64,000 nucleotides of DNA from Flavilitoribacter nigricans DSM 23189 = NBRC 102662 (GTDB taxonomy: Bacteria; Bacteroidota; Bacteroidia; Chitinophagales; Saprospiraceae). Position numbers and translations under genes: made by a program. The stretch covers positions 1-64,000 of the forward strand of contig NZ_PDUD01000050.1 in NCBI RefSeq assembly GCF_002646595.1, read 5' to 3'. The notes beneath the pieces are model-generated. The model was not told the origin of the DNA. It was given only the letters and a program-made list of their open reading frames with translations, and ran no database searches. The first letter of the stretch is position 1. Each line of letters begins with the position of its first letter. Below are positions 53,103-62,248 of the stretch, piece by piece.

Positions 53103-54689
53103 CTAAAACTCGCTGGTAAAGTGGAACTGGATCTTGGGATGATTATCCTGAGCCATTTTCAAGGCCCAGGCCGATTCCGCCAGAAAAACCAGCTGACCGT
53201 GCGTATCGTGCGCGATGTCGCGTTTGCGCCGCTGCAGGAATTCTTTCAGGGCCGCATCGTCATCGCAGCTTACCCAACAGGCCTTGTGGAGATTGACCGG
53301 TTCGTAGCTACAACTGGCGCCGTATTCATTTTCCAGACGGTACTGAATGACATCGAACTGCAGCGCTCCGACCGTACCGATGATCTTGCGACCGTCGCTA
53401 TCACGGGTAAACAGCTGTGCGACCCCTTCGTCCATCAACTGATCCAGACCTTTGTTCAGTTGTTTCGATTTCAGGGGATCGGCATTATTAACGTAGCGGA
53501 ATTGTTCGGGAGAGAAACTGGGTATACCTTTGAAGTGCAGCTCTTCGCCTTCGGTGACCGAATCTCCGATCTTGAAATTGCCGCTGTCGTACAGACCTAC
53601 CACATCACCCGGATAAGCTTCGTCCACTACCGTTTTTTTGGAGGCCATAAAGGACGTAGGGTTGGAAAATTTCATCTTCCGTCCCTGCCGTACGTGCAGG
53701 TAGTTGGTATTGCGCTGGAATATGCCGGAACAGACCCGGAGAAACGCAATACGATCCCGGTGCTTGGGATCCATATTGGCGTGGATCTTGAATACAAAGC
53801 CGGCAAACTGATCTTCTTCGGGGCGCACCATCCGTTCTTCCGTAGGCCGCGGCAGCGGCGTGGGAGCGATCTCCACGAAACAGTCCAGCATCTCTTTCAC
53901 TCCGAAGTTGTTGACCGCACTCCCGAAAAATACCGGAGACAATTCGGCATTGACGTAGGCTTCCCGGTCGAAGGCCGGATAAACTTCCTCCACAATACGC
54001 ACTTCTTCCCGCAGTTCTTCGGCCGCCGATTCTCCAACGTAACGATCCAGCTCCGGATCGGACAGATCCGTGAATTCGATCACCTCTTCCTCTTCTTCCT
54101 GTTTGCCGTGCGGACGGAACAGGACCAGTTTGCGCTCGTAAAGATTGTATACACCTTTGAAACGTTGGCCCATACCGATTGGCCAGCTCAACGGCCGGAC
54201 ATTTAGTTGGAGTTTTTCTTCGACTTCGTCCATCAGGTCGAAACCATCTTTACCTTCCCGGTCCAGTTTGTTGACGAAAACGATAATGGGCGTTTTGCGC
54301 ATCCGGCAAACTTCAACCAGTCTTTCGGTTTGTTCCTCCACCCCTTTCGCTACGTCAATGACCACGATCACGGAATCCACCGCAGTGAGGGTCCGGAAGG
54401 TATCTTCGGCAAAATCCTTGTGACCAGGGGTATCCAGAATATTGATCTTAAGGCCACGGTATTTAAAAGCCATTACAGAGGTAGCGACCGAAATACCCCG
54501 TTGGCGCTCGATCTCCATAAAGTCGGAGGTAGCGTGCCGCTTGATCTTGTTGGATTTGACCGCCCCGGCCACCTGGATGGCTCCACCGAATAGCAGTAGT
54601 TTTTCGGTGAGGGTGGTTTTACCGGCATCCGGGTGACTGACGATACCAAAAGTCCGCCGTTTATTGATCTCTTTCAGAATTTTACTCAT
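53103..54689 (-). CDS. prfC: Peptide chain release factor 3
   Basis: 528 residues, the standard length. The translational GTPase motifs are G1 [16 protein letters not shown]3 DTPGHKDF and G4 VNKLDREG. Domain II/III blocks such as [20 protein letters not shown] and [18 protein letters not shown] are specific to RF3, which recycles RF1 and RF2 from the ribosome. Confidence 0.97.
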   Translation of the reverse strand: MSKILKEINKRRTFGIVSHPDAGKTTLTEKLLLFGGAIQVAGAVKSNKIKRHATSDFMEIERQRGISVATSVMAFKYRGLKINILDTPGHKDFAEDTFRTLTAVDSVIVVIDVAKGVEEQTERLVEVCRMRKTPIIVFVNKLDREGKDGFDLMDEVEEKLQLNVRPLSWPIGMGQRFKGVYNLYERKLVLFRPHGKQEEEEEVIEFTDLSDPELDRYVGESAAEELREEVRIVEEVYPAFDREAYVNAELSPVFFGSAVNNFGVKEMLDCFVEIAPTPLPRPTEERMVRPEEDQFAGFVFKIHANMDPKHRDRIAFLRVCSGIFQRNTNYLHVRQGRKMKFSNPTSFMASKKTVVDEAYPGDVVGLYDSGNFKIGDSVTEGEELHFKGIPSFSPEQFRYVNNADPLKSKQLNKGLDQLMDEGVAQLFTRDSDGRKIIGTVGALQFDVIQYRLENEYGASCSYEPVNLHKACWVSCDDDAALKEFLQRRKRDIAHDTHGQLVFLAESAWALKMAQDNHPKIQFHFTSEF

Positions 54690-55124
54690 TCGCTATGCCC
54701 ATTTTTGCGGCCGCAAAGCTACGCAATTTATAGGATAATTCACGAAACCGGAAAAACACGGGATTTTACTGGCACTTCATTATCAGTCAGTTGATCAGTT
54801 GTCGGCACCGATACTTCGCGACCTCTTTTTTTCATTCGGAACGCGGACTGCCCATATTGGGTGAAACCCGCGGTACCCGGGCCGCAGCAAGCATTTTTTC
54901 TTTTGTAAAAGAATAACAAACTGGCCACACCAGTCCGACGGTGATCCTGGTCATCGGATCATTCCCCGGTCGTTTTTAGCTTGCACTCCGCTCAGGGAAG
55001 TGCGCAGTTTACTCAAAATGACATAACCTTAACACAATCAGACTTGCAGAACTCGGCTTCCCGCTGTACATTTGTCCTTGTTTAGAATTTGTCTAATTAA
55101 AGATAAACAGCAGACGCAAGCCAT
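54690..55124. other. Intergenic region of 435 bp
   Basis: No gene is convincing. Short GC-rich inverted repeats occur around 54865-54885. Close to 55080-55089 a TAGAATTTG sequence resembles a -7 box with one extra base and could serve the small gene at 55125. Confidence 0.4.
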
Positions 55125-55292
55125 ATGAAGGCCCGAAATATCACTACTACTGTTGGTTACGGACTGGAAGAACTTACCGCTTTACCCTTTCCCCTGCCCA
55201 TCATCCAGGGCAAAAAGCTCAAAAAGAAGTGCTGCAAGAAATTCAAGAAAGGGAAACGCTGTAAAAAGTGCCCGGGAAATAAGCACAAGTAA
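55125..55292 (+). CDS. 55-residue lysine/cysteine-rich small protein
   Basis: ATG at 55125 opens 55 codons to TAA. The N-terminal half is neutral and proline-containing (LTALPFPLPIIQG). The C-terminal half is KKLKKKCCKKFKKGKRCKKC followed by PGNKHK, with about half its residues basic and four cysteines (CC, then C-x2-C). The cysteine spacing could bind zinc or form disulfides, and the charge suggests nucleic acid or membrane binding. The clear bipartite composition and good codon use support a real gene; I recall similar tails in other Bacteroidota small proteins but cannot name a family. It converges with the patatin gene 12 bp away. Confidence 0.65.
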   Translation: MKARNITTTVGYGLEELTALPFPLPIIQGKKLKKKCCKKFKKGKRCKKCPGNKHK

Positions 55293-55304
55293 ATTCCATC
55301 TTTT

Positions 55305-57185
55305 CTATTTTGGCTGGTTGTGCTCGAATTTTTCGTAGAGCCAATGGGGATGGTTATTGAAGTGCTCCCAATCAGCCATAAGGTTTTCGAATAAGCGATC
55401 CAGATCGTCTTTCCATTCCAGTTTATTGTACGCTTCCGGATAGGCCCTCAATTCACACAGATATACGAGTAGGTTATAACAAATGGTAAACTGGCCGTCG
55501 GTCACCAGATCTTTGAGCCGATCTCCGTGCTTCACTCCAATCCCACGGTCCTCGGGTGTAAACCATAGCGTTGTCCCCATATCGGAGGCATTCTCGGCTA
55601 CCTCCTGCAACTTGGGTGAAGGCTGCCTCAACACATCGGGGTATTTAATCACCGGTTTTCCTTCTTCCGCCCGTTTTTTATTATCCCGGTCCAGAAGGTT
55701 CTTTTTCACTTCCGAAGGTCTTAGTTCGTATACGATATTGGCAATGCGCCGGTAATCCCAGTTTGCATCGTCGTAAATTTTGGCATAGGTCAGCCGGCGG
55801 ATCTGCTTCAGAAAAATGTCGTTCACCATTTTCAGAACGGAACTGATGCGGTCCCTCAACATCGGCTCCAGCACATAAACCCGCAGATGGGTAAAGTAAT
55901 GAAGATACTTTTGGAAATAGGCCGGCACCTGCTGCTTGATGATATTCCGATTGAAATAGCGGATCAAAAGCAGCAACAGGAGCGCGATCGTTCCGACCGC
56001 TACCCCCGGGACCAGCAACAGGAATTTCACCGGATCGGAAAGCTCGATCAATTTGAGTCCACTCAAAATGACCGGAATGATCAAGAGCAGAGCTAAAAGG
56101 CCAGTCAAGGTCAAAATCTTATACAAGCGCTCAATGCTGGAATTTTGAATACCGGTAAAGACCTCATCTTTGCGGGAAGCCAGCTTAAGCGGCACTAAAA
56201 AGGGACTGGCTACATCGGAAATGATGATCAGGTCCAGTTTACGATCCTTCTCACCGGTCAGCGTCATCGAATAGACCGGGTCGGTAAGATCTTCGGTGTC
56301 CAGCTCCTGCGCCCGACGCTTCTCCGAAAGGATGATACTCTCGACGCCCTGGTTATCGACGATACCACCGTCCATCAGGGCCATCGGCTCGGGATAGATA
56401 TAGGCTTCCGGTTTATCATCCATATAACGGTCCGATTCTATTTCCCTGGGGATCTCTTTCAGGGTTTCGAGACTCCGCAACCTGGTGAGGTATTGATTAT
56501 CCGGTCCGATATAATCCTGCGGAAACGCCAGCGGCGCGAAACCGGCCGGGAAGCAGGAGGAGGAAGCGATGATGTCCCCCAGACGTAATTCCTTGGCCGC
56601 GGCCGAAGGAATTCGCCGAAACCAGTTGCCGATGATCCCTTCGTCATCCAGTGTTTTCTGAAAGCGGAAGGCCAGACCGTAATCAAACTCCGTAGCGTTA
56701 AAAATTACTTCTTCCAGGTGCGTCTTGCCCTGATAGAATAAATTGAAGGAGCGATTTTCACTGAGTCCGAAAAGCTTTTCCTGGTAGACTTTGGCGAAAG
56801 AATTGATCACATTACGTCGCCGTTCACTCTTCCATTCCTTGCGGTCTTTCAGCTTATTCAGGCCGGCTTCGATCAGATCCTCATCGGCCATAAAATCCTT
56901 CAGAGCGTGGTAAAATGTAGCAAATTCCTCGTCGGTCTGCAAGCGGGTATCTCCTACCACATTTTGGGATTCCCAAACGGAATGAGCGTACAGCACTCCG
57001 GTGAAGGAGCCACCGGAAATGGTGGACAAGACTTTTATATACTCAATTAACGGCCGGTCTCTGAAATGGATCCGGCGCAGATAGGAAAGTGTTCCCAAGT
57101 GAAAGGAAGCAGCCCGGTATCCGCCTCCGGAGAGACAAATTGCAGTTTGCTTAAAGGGCATAGTAGGGTATTCGGCGGAGGCCAT
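55305..57185 (-). CDS. Patatin-like phospholipase with internal membrane helices
   Basis: A 626-residue protein. The oxyanion motif SGGGYRA (about residue 15) and the nucleophile region STISGGSFTG (about 56) start a patatin domain, and the partner Asp lies in ALMDGGIVDNQG (about 270). The nucleophile elbow has Thr where G-x-S-x-G has its first Gly. Two long hydrophobic helices follow at about 360-385 and 390-415, then a helical C-terminal domain. It is probably a membrane-bound lipid acyl hydrolase. It stands alone on the minus strand. Confidence 0.85.
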   Translation of the reverse strand: MASAEYPTMPFKQTAICLSGGGYRAASFHLGTLSYLRRIHFRDRPLIEYIKVLSTISGGSFTGVLYAHSVWESQNVVGDTRLQTDEEFATFYHALKDFMADEDLIEAGLNKLKDRKEWKSERRRNVINSFAKVYQEKLFGLSENRSFNLFYQGKTHLEEVIFNATEFDYGLAFRFQKTLDDEGIIGNWFRRIPSAAAKELRLGDIIASSSCFPAGFAPLAFPQDYIGPDNQYLTRLRSLETLKEIPREIESDRYMDDKPEAYIYPEPMALMDGGIVDNQGVESIILSEKRRAQELDTEDLTDPVYSMTLTGEKDRKLDLIIISDVASPFLVPLKLASRKDEVFTGIQNSSIERLYKILTLTGLLALLLIIPVILSGLKLIELSDPVKFLLLVPGVAVGTIALLLLLLIRYFNRNIIKQQVPAYFQKYLHYFTHLRVYVLEPMLRDRISSVLKMVNDIFLKQIRRLTYAKIYDDANWDYRRIANIVYELRPSEVKKNLLDRDNKKRAEEGKPVIKYPDVLRQPSPKLQEVAENASDMGTTLWFTPEDRGIGVKHGDRLKDLVTDGQFTICYNLLVYLCELRAYPEAYNKLEWKDDLDRLFENLMADWEHFNNHPHWLYEKFEHNQPK

Positions 57186-57471
57186 AAACTGGAATGTTTA
57201 GTAGTTAAATTAAAAAAATACTTTTTCAGTGCTACCGGTGCCCAGCCGTTAACGATACGGTCAGGCGAAAGAAAACGCGGCTGGAACTTTTTACTGTAGA
57301 AGAAACGGCCATTAGTCAGGCCGGAGAGGCATGTTGGACAACAGGCATTAAATGTAGTGCCCAAAATCGATTTTAGGAAAAAATGAACAAATTTTATCGC
57401 CGGATTTTCGCTTCAAAGTATTCTACTTAATTTTCAGTCTGCTTATTTCTAAAACGCTAAATTACCGAAGT

Positions 57472-57975
57472 ATGTCCGCTCAAGCCATTACCGAAGCCCT
57501 CGTAACCGAGGTCAATTTTCGCTTATTTGAAGAATGCGTGCCGAGGATCAAAAACTGCCTGGAGCGTCTGCCGGACGAAAAGATCTGGTGGCGTCCCAAT
57601 ACCTCCTCCAACAGCATTGGCAATCTCATCCTGCATTTGTGCGGTAATGTCCGCCAGTGGATCATCAGCGGAGTAGGCGAAGAAACGGACGTCCGTCGCC
57701 GTTCGGAGGAGTTTGACGAACGGGGCCCCGTAGCCCGGGAAAAACTGTTAGCACTGCTGGATGCGCTCGAACCGGATGTACGGCGGGTACTCGCCAAAGT
57801 GGACCCGGAAGATCTGATGACCGTCAAACCCGTTCAGGTCTACGAACACACCGTCCTGACCATGCTCGTCCACGTTACGGAACATTTTTCCTACCATACC
57901 GGACAGATCGCCTGGATCACTAAAATGCTGAAGGATGAAGATCTCGGATTCTACGCTGGTGAAGACCTTGGATAA
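57472..57975 (+). CDS. DinB family protein
   Basis: A 167-residue four-helix DinB/YfiT-type protein. Metal-binding histidines are visible in NLILHLCGNV (about 59) and HVTEHFSYHTGQI (about 140-150). Members include thiol S-transferases for bacillithiol and many uncharacterised metal proteins; this one's substrate is unknown. Confidence 0.88.
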   Translation: MSAQAITEALVTEVNFRLFEECVPRIKNCLERLPDEKIWWRPNTSSNSIGNLILHLCGNVRQWIISGVGEETDVRRRSEEFDERGPVAREKLLALLDALEPDVRRVLAKVDPEDLMTVKPVQVYEHTVLTMLVHVTEHFSYHTGQIAWITKMLKDEDLGFYAGEDLG

Positions 57976-58343
57976 AGTGGTTTTTGCGGGCCCGGAATGG
58001 GAGTTTTTGGTTCCGCGCAAGCTTTTTTTAAAAAAAATGAAAAAAAATTTGAAAAAAAACTTCGGAAAAGTTGCTGGAATCCAGCTTTAAAATACAGGAA
58101 TTAAACTCTATTTCAATATTAAAAAACTACAAATCAACTGCTTACATATTTTATAACTCAAATTAAAATCACACAAAAACACTAAAATGTACTATCATAA
58201 ACCTTAATCCTTCCCCATATTTGTATCATCAACAAAAACGAACAGATCAATAATTAATAATAAGGCGACCTAATTTAGTTTTTAAGTTTTTATTCGAACA
58301 ATTATAATCCCGTGAACAAAAACCCTCAAGCCCTAAAGATTTA

Positions 58344-58373
58344 AGAGGGCATCAAAGGATGACCTCTTTTTTT
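58344..58373 (+). terminator. Intrinsic terminator 1
   Basis: GAGGGCATC pairs with GATGACCTC over 9 positions with one mismatch and an AAAG loop, followed by seven T. Confidence 0.75.
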
Positions 58374-58406
58374 GGTATGTAGATAGCCTCTCAAAGCTCT
58401 TTTGGA

Positions 58407-58440
58407 AGCCGGTTAGCTTAGCTGACCGGCTCTTTTTTTT
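58407..58440 (+). terminator. Intrinsic terminator 2
   Basis: AGCCGGTTAGC pairs with GCTGACCGGCT over 11 bp with one G-T pair and a short loop, followed within two bases by eight T. Confidence 0.85.
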
Positions 58441-58521
58441 GGTAGTAGAATAAAGTTCTACGGCGAAACGCAGGAATTGTTTCCTTTTCTTCCCAAAATG
58501 TTTCCATCCGGAAACGACAGC

Positions 58522-59712
58522 CTATTCCACCTTCACCTTTCCGGCCTTAAATCGCAACACAAAATAGATCGAGACCAGTATGCCGATTGCCGATGGAACG
58601 TACCAGATCTTTTGCCAGAGAAAGGCGCCGGAAGAGGTCGTGAATAAAGTCACCACATTACCCGCCAGAAAAGATCCGATCAGCGTACCCAGTCCCAGGG
58701 TCAGGAAGGTATAAAAGCCCTGGGCCGTACTGCGCAGCGATACTGGCACACGCTCGTTGAGATAGATCTGCACCGACAGGCCGGAAAAAACGAACGCAAG
58801 CCCGTGCAGCAGAATGGCCGTATAGATCACCCAGGACAGATCGCCGCTGTCGCCGTAGGCAAATAGTAAGTAACGTGCCCCCCAGGTGAACAACCCGATA
58901 AAAATGGTGACCTTCAGACCGAAACGATTGATGAACCACGGCAGGATCAGCATGAACATAATTTCCGATACCTGCCCCAGCGACATTTTACCAGCGGCGT
59001 TCTCGATACCGATCTCATTCAGGTAGGGATTAACGAAACTGTAATAAAAAGCGATCGGAATGGAGACCAGTACCATGATCAGCATCAGTATGGTGAACGA
59101 CCGGTCCCGAAACAGTTTTCGCACTTCGGGGCCGATCCAGTCCCTCATGCTCACCTTGTTGCCCTGGGGAGGGGTTTTCGGTAAGGTCAGACTGTAGATC
59201 CCCGCGAAGAAAGAAGCCCCCGCCCCGATGTACATCGGTGTCACCTCCGTTTCGATATCCAGATAACCAACCAGCAATCCCGCCACGATCCAGCCGAAAG
59301 TCCCCAGCGAACGCACCCGGGGAAAATCACGGGTCGGACGCTGTAGATGGTGAAAACACAAAGCGGCATTCAGCGAAAAGGTGGGCATATAGGTGAAGGT
59401 ATAGAGCAGAATGAGCGGATAGAACGGCCAGAAGGTTTCAAAATAACTGGCACTCAGCAGCAGGGCGGCGCCACTCAGGTTCAGAATGGACAACAGCTTT
59501 TCCACCGGGAAATGACGGTCGGCCAGCATCCCGAGCAAAAAGGGAGAGACCATGGCGGCAATGGCGGTGGTACCGTACACCAGACCGACCTCCTGACCGC
59601 TGAAGTGCAGCGTTGTCAGCAGGTAAGTTCCCAGCGTGACAAAATAACTGCCCCAGATGAAGAACTGCAGGAACATCTGGAAAGCCAGCCGGACGTGTAG
59701 CGTTTTGGGCAT
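58522..59712 (-). CDS. MFS permease, nucleoside:H+ symporter type
   Basis: A 396-residue protein with 12 predicted membrane helices. The opening (RLAFQMFLQFFIWGSYFVTL) and PFLLGMLADRHFPVEKLL between helices 2 and 3 resemble the NupG/XapB nucleoside permease family. It would import nucleosides across the inner membrane with protons. It lacks neighbours of purine or pyrimidine metabolism, so specificity is inferred from family only. Confidence 0.85.
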   Translation of the reverse strand: MPKTLHVRLAFQMFLQFFIWGSYFVTLGTYLLTTLHFSGQEVGLVYGTTAIAAMVSPFLLGMLADRHFPVEKLLSILNLSGAALLLSASYFETFWPFYPLILLYTFTYMPTFSLNAALCFHHLQRPTRDFPRVRSLGTFGWIVAGLLVGYLDIETEVTPMYIGAGASFFAGIYSLTLPKTPPQGNKVSMRDWIGPEVRKLFRDRSFTILMLIMVLVSIPIAFYYSFVNPYLNEIGIENAAGKMSLGQVSEIMFMLILPWFINRFGLKVTIFIGLFTWGARYLLFAYGDSGDLSWVIYTAILLHGLAFVFSGLSVQIYLNERVPVSLRSTAQGFYTFLTLGLGTLIGSFLAGNVVTLFTTSSGAFLWQKIWYVPSAIGILVSIYFVLRFKAGKVKVE

Positions 59713-60013
59713 GATCTAGCATAGGTTGCGGGTTGCCGGCACGTTGGCGCTTGGGAGGTACGATTGATCCGGTCCGGAGGACCTGTTCCTGTATCCATTG
59801 CACCACGCCCGGAGAGGCAATGCCTCACAGCCCGAATTAGACAGCCGCAAATTAACCAATTATTAGGCGGTAATTTATCCCCCTGAGATAAATTCAAAAG
59901 ATTGGTACCAGTGAGCGAAGAAAAAAGCCTTACTTTAGCAGTTGAAAGGAGCAACGCGAGAAAACTTGTACGGCGCTTCCAGCAAAACCATAATTTATTT
60001 CACCTAGAACCTT
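59713..60013. other. Divergent intergenic region
   Basis: About 300 bp between the permease and hemW. AATTTATC (59872-59879) and GATAAATT (59887-59894) form a small dyad that might be an operator. Nothing else is visible. Confidence 0.35.
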
Positions 60014-61162
60014 ATGCCCGGCCTCTACCTGCATATACCATACTGTAAACAGGCCTGCCACTACTGTAATTTCCACTTTTCCACTACCCTACACAATCGG
60101 GACAGCATGATCGATGCCATAGTGGAAGAGATGAAATTGCGCCGGGCAGATCTACCGGATCAACCCCTCCGATCCATCTATCTCGGTGGCGGTACACCCT
60201 CGCTGCTCTCCGGTGCCGAACTGGAGCGCATTTTCCGGCAGATCCACGAACTGTTCCAGGTTGACGATGAAGCGGAAGTCACCCTGGAAGCCAATCCGGA
60301 CGATCTCAATCAGGATAAGATCAAACAACTGTGGGCATCTCCCATCAACCGCCTGAGTATTGGCATTCAGTCCTTTTCCGAAACCGATCTCCGGTTCATG
60401 AACCGGGCCCACAATGCCATCGAGGCCCGGGCCTGTATCGAATACGCCCAGGATGCGGGCTTTGAGAACCTCAGTATTGACCTGATCTACGGCGCTCCCA
60501 CTACTTCGGACGAACAGTGGGCCCGCAATATCGAGATCGCGTTGGATTACGATATTCCGCACCTTTCCTGCTATGCCCTTACTGTAGAACCCCGCACGGC
60601 ACTGGCTCATTTCATTCAGAAAGGCAAGGTGAAAGATGTGGATGAAGAACAGACCGCCCGGCAGTTTGAATACCTCATTGCCGCCCTCCGTTCGGAAGGT
60701 TACGAGCACTACGAGATTTCCAATTTTGCCAAACCCGGCTGGCGCGCCAAGCACAACAGCAGTTACTGGCTGGGCAAACCCTACCTCGGGATCGGCCCCG
60801 CCGCCCACTCGTTTGACGGTGAGCGCACCCGCCGCTGGAACGTAGCCAACAATGCACGCTACATGAGCGGTATGGAACTCTGGAGTAACGATCCGGAGCA
60901 GATCCCACCGGACCTGATCGAATTCGAAGTGCTGACGGATGACCAGCGCTACAATGAATACGTAATGACGTCCCTACGTACTTCCTGGGGACTGGATCTG
61001 GATTACCTCCAAAATATCGGCGAGCAGTATCCCGACCATTTTTTGCAGAATGCCCAGGCCTATCTGGATGCCGGCCACCTTTCCCGCAAGGGCAACACTT
61101 TCCGACTGACCGAAGATGGCAAACTCCTGGCCGACCGGATCGCCATGGAGGTATTTGTGTAG
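60014..61162 (+). CDS. hemW: HemW-type radical SAM protein
   Basis: A 382-residue protein starting MPGLYLHIPYCKQACHYCNF; the C-x3-C-x2-C motif binds the radical SAM cluster. SIYLGGGTPSLL, LEANPDDL and RLSIGIQSF follow, and the C-terminal HemN domain is present. HemW was long misnamed coproporphyrinogen III oxidase; it is a heme chaperone. The CNFHF variant (rather than CxFC) lacks the fourth Cys of true HemN, which supports HemW. Confidence 0.93.
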   Translation: MPGLYLHIPYCKQACHYCNFHFSTTLHNRDSMIDAIVEEMKLRRADLPDQPLRSIYLGGGTPSLLSGAELERIFRQIHELFQVDDEAEVTLEANPDDLNQDKIKQLWASPINRLSIGIQSFSETDLRFMNRAHNAIEARACIEYAQDAGFENLSIDLIYGAPTTSDEQWARNIEIALDYDIPHLSCYALTVEPRTALAHFIQKGKVKDVDEEQTARQFEYLIAALRSEGYEHYEISNFAKPGWRAKHNSSYWLGKPYLGIGPAAHSFDGERTRRWNVANNARYMSGMELWSNDPEQIPPDLIEFEVLTDDQRYNEYVMTSLRTSWGLDLDYLQNIGEQYPDHFLQNAQAYLDAGHLSRKGNTFRLTEDGKLLADRIAMEVFV

Positions 61163-61176
61163 ATTATTCCCGCCCG

Positions 61177-61947
61177 TTATTCAGCCAGACTCTCATCGAA
61201 ATAATCCATGACCTCCGCTAAGGCCCGGGCCGTGGGATGCCCCGCTTCGTCTACAAAATCGAGCGTAAGAATGGAGTGCCCCATTCCGGGCAGCGTGTGC
61301 AGGATGATCCGTTTTTTATCATCGGTATTGAAGGTGCGATCCAGTGCCTTCATTTTGCTGTTTCGGCACAGTATATCGCCGGCAAAGCGGCCGCAGTGCA
61401 TCGGACCGAGGCGGTCCAGTCTTTCTTTGATCACCGCTATTTCCTCTTCGGAAAGCTGGAGCCTTCTCTGCAGCACGAGAGGCACCGCCGGCTGACTGGC
61501 AAAACTGGCCAGTACCGCTTCGTCCGCCATCAGCGCGATGGCAAAATTGCCGGTCAGGCACATACCGATAGTAGCTACGCCTTTGGCACCGTGCTCCTCT
61601 TTGACCTTTTGGCAGAGTGCCTTCAACCAGTCTACCACCGGACTCGAACGCCCGGAAGCGAATAAATTGAACTCCTTTTGCATGCACATCACCCGCACGA
61701 AGTTTGCGGGCATATTGGTCGTACCGATCGCTCCGAACAAATGTGGTAAAAACACTTTATATCCCCGGGCCACAAATCTATCAGCGAGGGCCAGCGTTTC
61801 CTGCCCGATACCCGGTAGTTCCTGGATGAGGACCAGCAACTTTCCCGATCCCCGGCTGTACACATCGTGGGTGACCTGATGGCCGCCCCGGACCGGTGCG
61901 GTAAAGCTATTTTTTTCGTATTGATCGATCTGGATGGGTTTGTTCAT
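61177..61947 (-). CDS. Dienelactone hydrolase family protein
   Basis: A 256-residue alpha/beta hydrolase. The nucleophile elbow is IGMCLTGNF (Cys), as in dienelactone hydrolases, and the late MGHSIL supplies the His. There is no signal peptide. Substrate is unknown. It follows the barstar-like gene by 10 bp on the same strand, so they form an operon. Confidence 0.87.
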   Translation of the reverse strand: MNKPIQIDQYEKNSFTAPVRGGHQVTHDVYSRGSGKLLVLIQELPGIGQETLALADRFVARGYKVFLPHLFGAIGTTNMPANFVRVMCMQKEFNLFASGRSSPVVDWLKALCQKVKEEHGAKGVATIGMCLTGNFAIALMADEAVLASFASQPAVPLVLQRRLQLSEEEIAVIKERLDRLGPMHCGRFAGDILCRNSKMKALDRTFNTDDKKRIILHTLPGMGHSILTLDFVDEAGHPTARALAEVMDYFDESLAE

Positions 61948-61957
61948 CGGTTATGGT

Positions 61958-62248
61958 TTATTCTAATTTCAAGGTAAGCTTAGGGTTACTTTCGAATAGG
62001 TCCATAATGGCGTTCAGATTCCTGGGCCTAAGTTTTCGTTTACTGACTGCGGAATTTTGCCAGACCAGCGTAAAAGGCTCCTGATGATTAAGCAGGCCGT
62101 AACCTCCTTCCAGCGCATCTTCCAAAACGTCCCAATTGTCCAGTTCCAGTTCTGCACCAAATCCAAAGACCTCGCGTACGGTGGCGACGAAAGTCGGAAT
62201 AGAACGGAAATCCCGACCATTTAGGTAAAAAACCTGTTCAAGTTTCAT
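61958..62248 (-). CDS. Barstar family protein
   Basis: A 96-residue protein with the barstar fold pattern: FYLNGRDFRSIPTFVATVRE (strand and first helix), then WDVLEDALEGGYGL in place of the barnase-binding helix, and FTLVWQNSA. Barstar inhibits barnase-type ribonucleases. No barnase-like toxin gene is nearby, so it may be an orphan immunity protein or serve another role. It is first in an operon with the hydrolase. Confidence 0.8.
   Translation of the reverse strand: MKLEQVFYLNGRDFRSIPTFVATVREVFGFGAELELDNWDVLEDALEGGYGLLNHQEPFTLVWQNSAVSKRKLRPRNLNAIMDLFESNPKLTLKLE

Larger units (their letters stand above)
58230..58440 (+). ncRNA. Candidate structured RNA with two consecutive terminators
   Basis: Behind a weak -7-like box the sequence runs through AT-rich leader to a first terminator at 58344-58373 and a second at 58407-58440. 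Upstream CCCTC (58323-58327) and GCCCT (58330-58334) can each pair with the GAGGGC that begins the first terminator stem. The folding is therefore mutually exclusive, as in attenuators. No plus-strand gene follows, so a small RNA is also possible. Confidence 0.35.
57976..58521. other. AT-rich intergenic region with phased A-tracts and two terminators
   Basis: No protein gene. Runs of eight A at 58030-58037, 58040-58047 and 58052-58059 have centres 10 and 12 bp apart, predicting a bend as at 31.47 kb. Both regions also share GGAATTAAAC shortly afterwards (31500 and 58097). A CATATTTG -7-like box at 58216-58223 precedes a candidate structured transcript. Confidence 0.55.
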
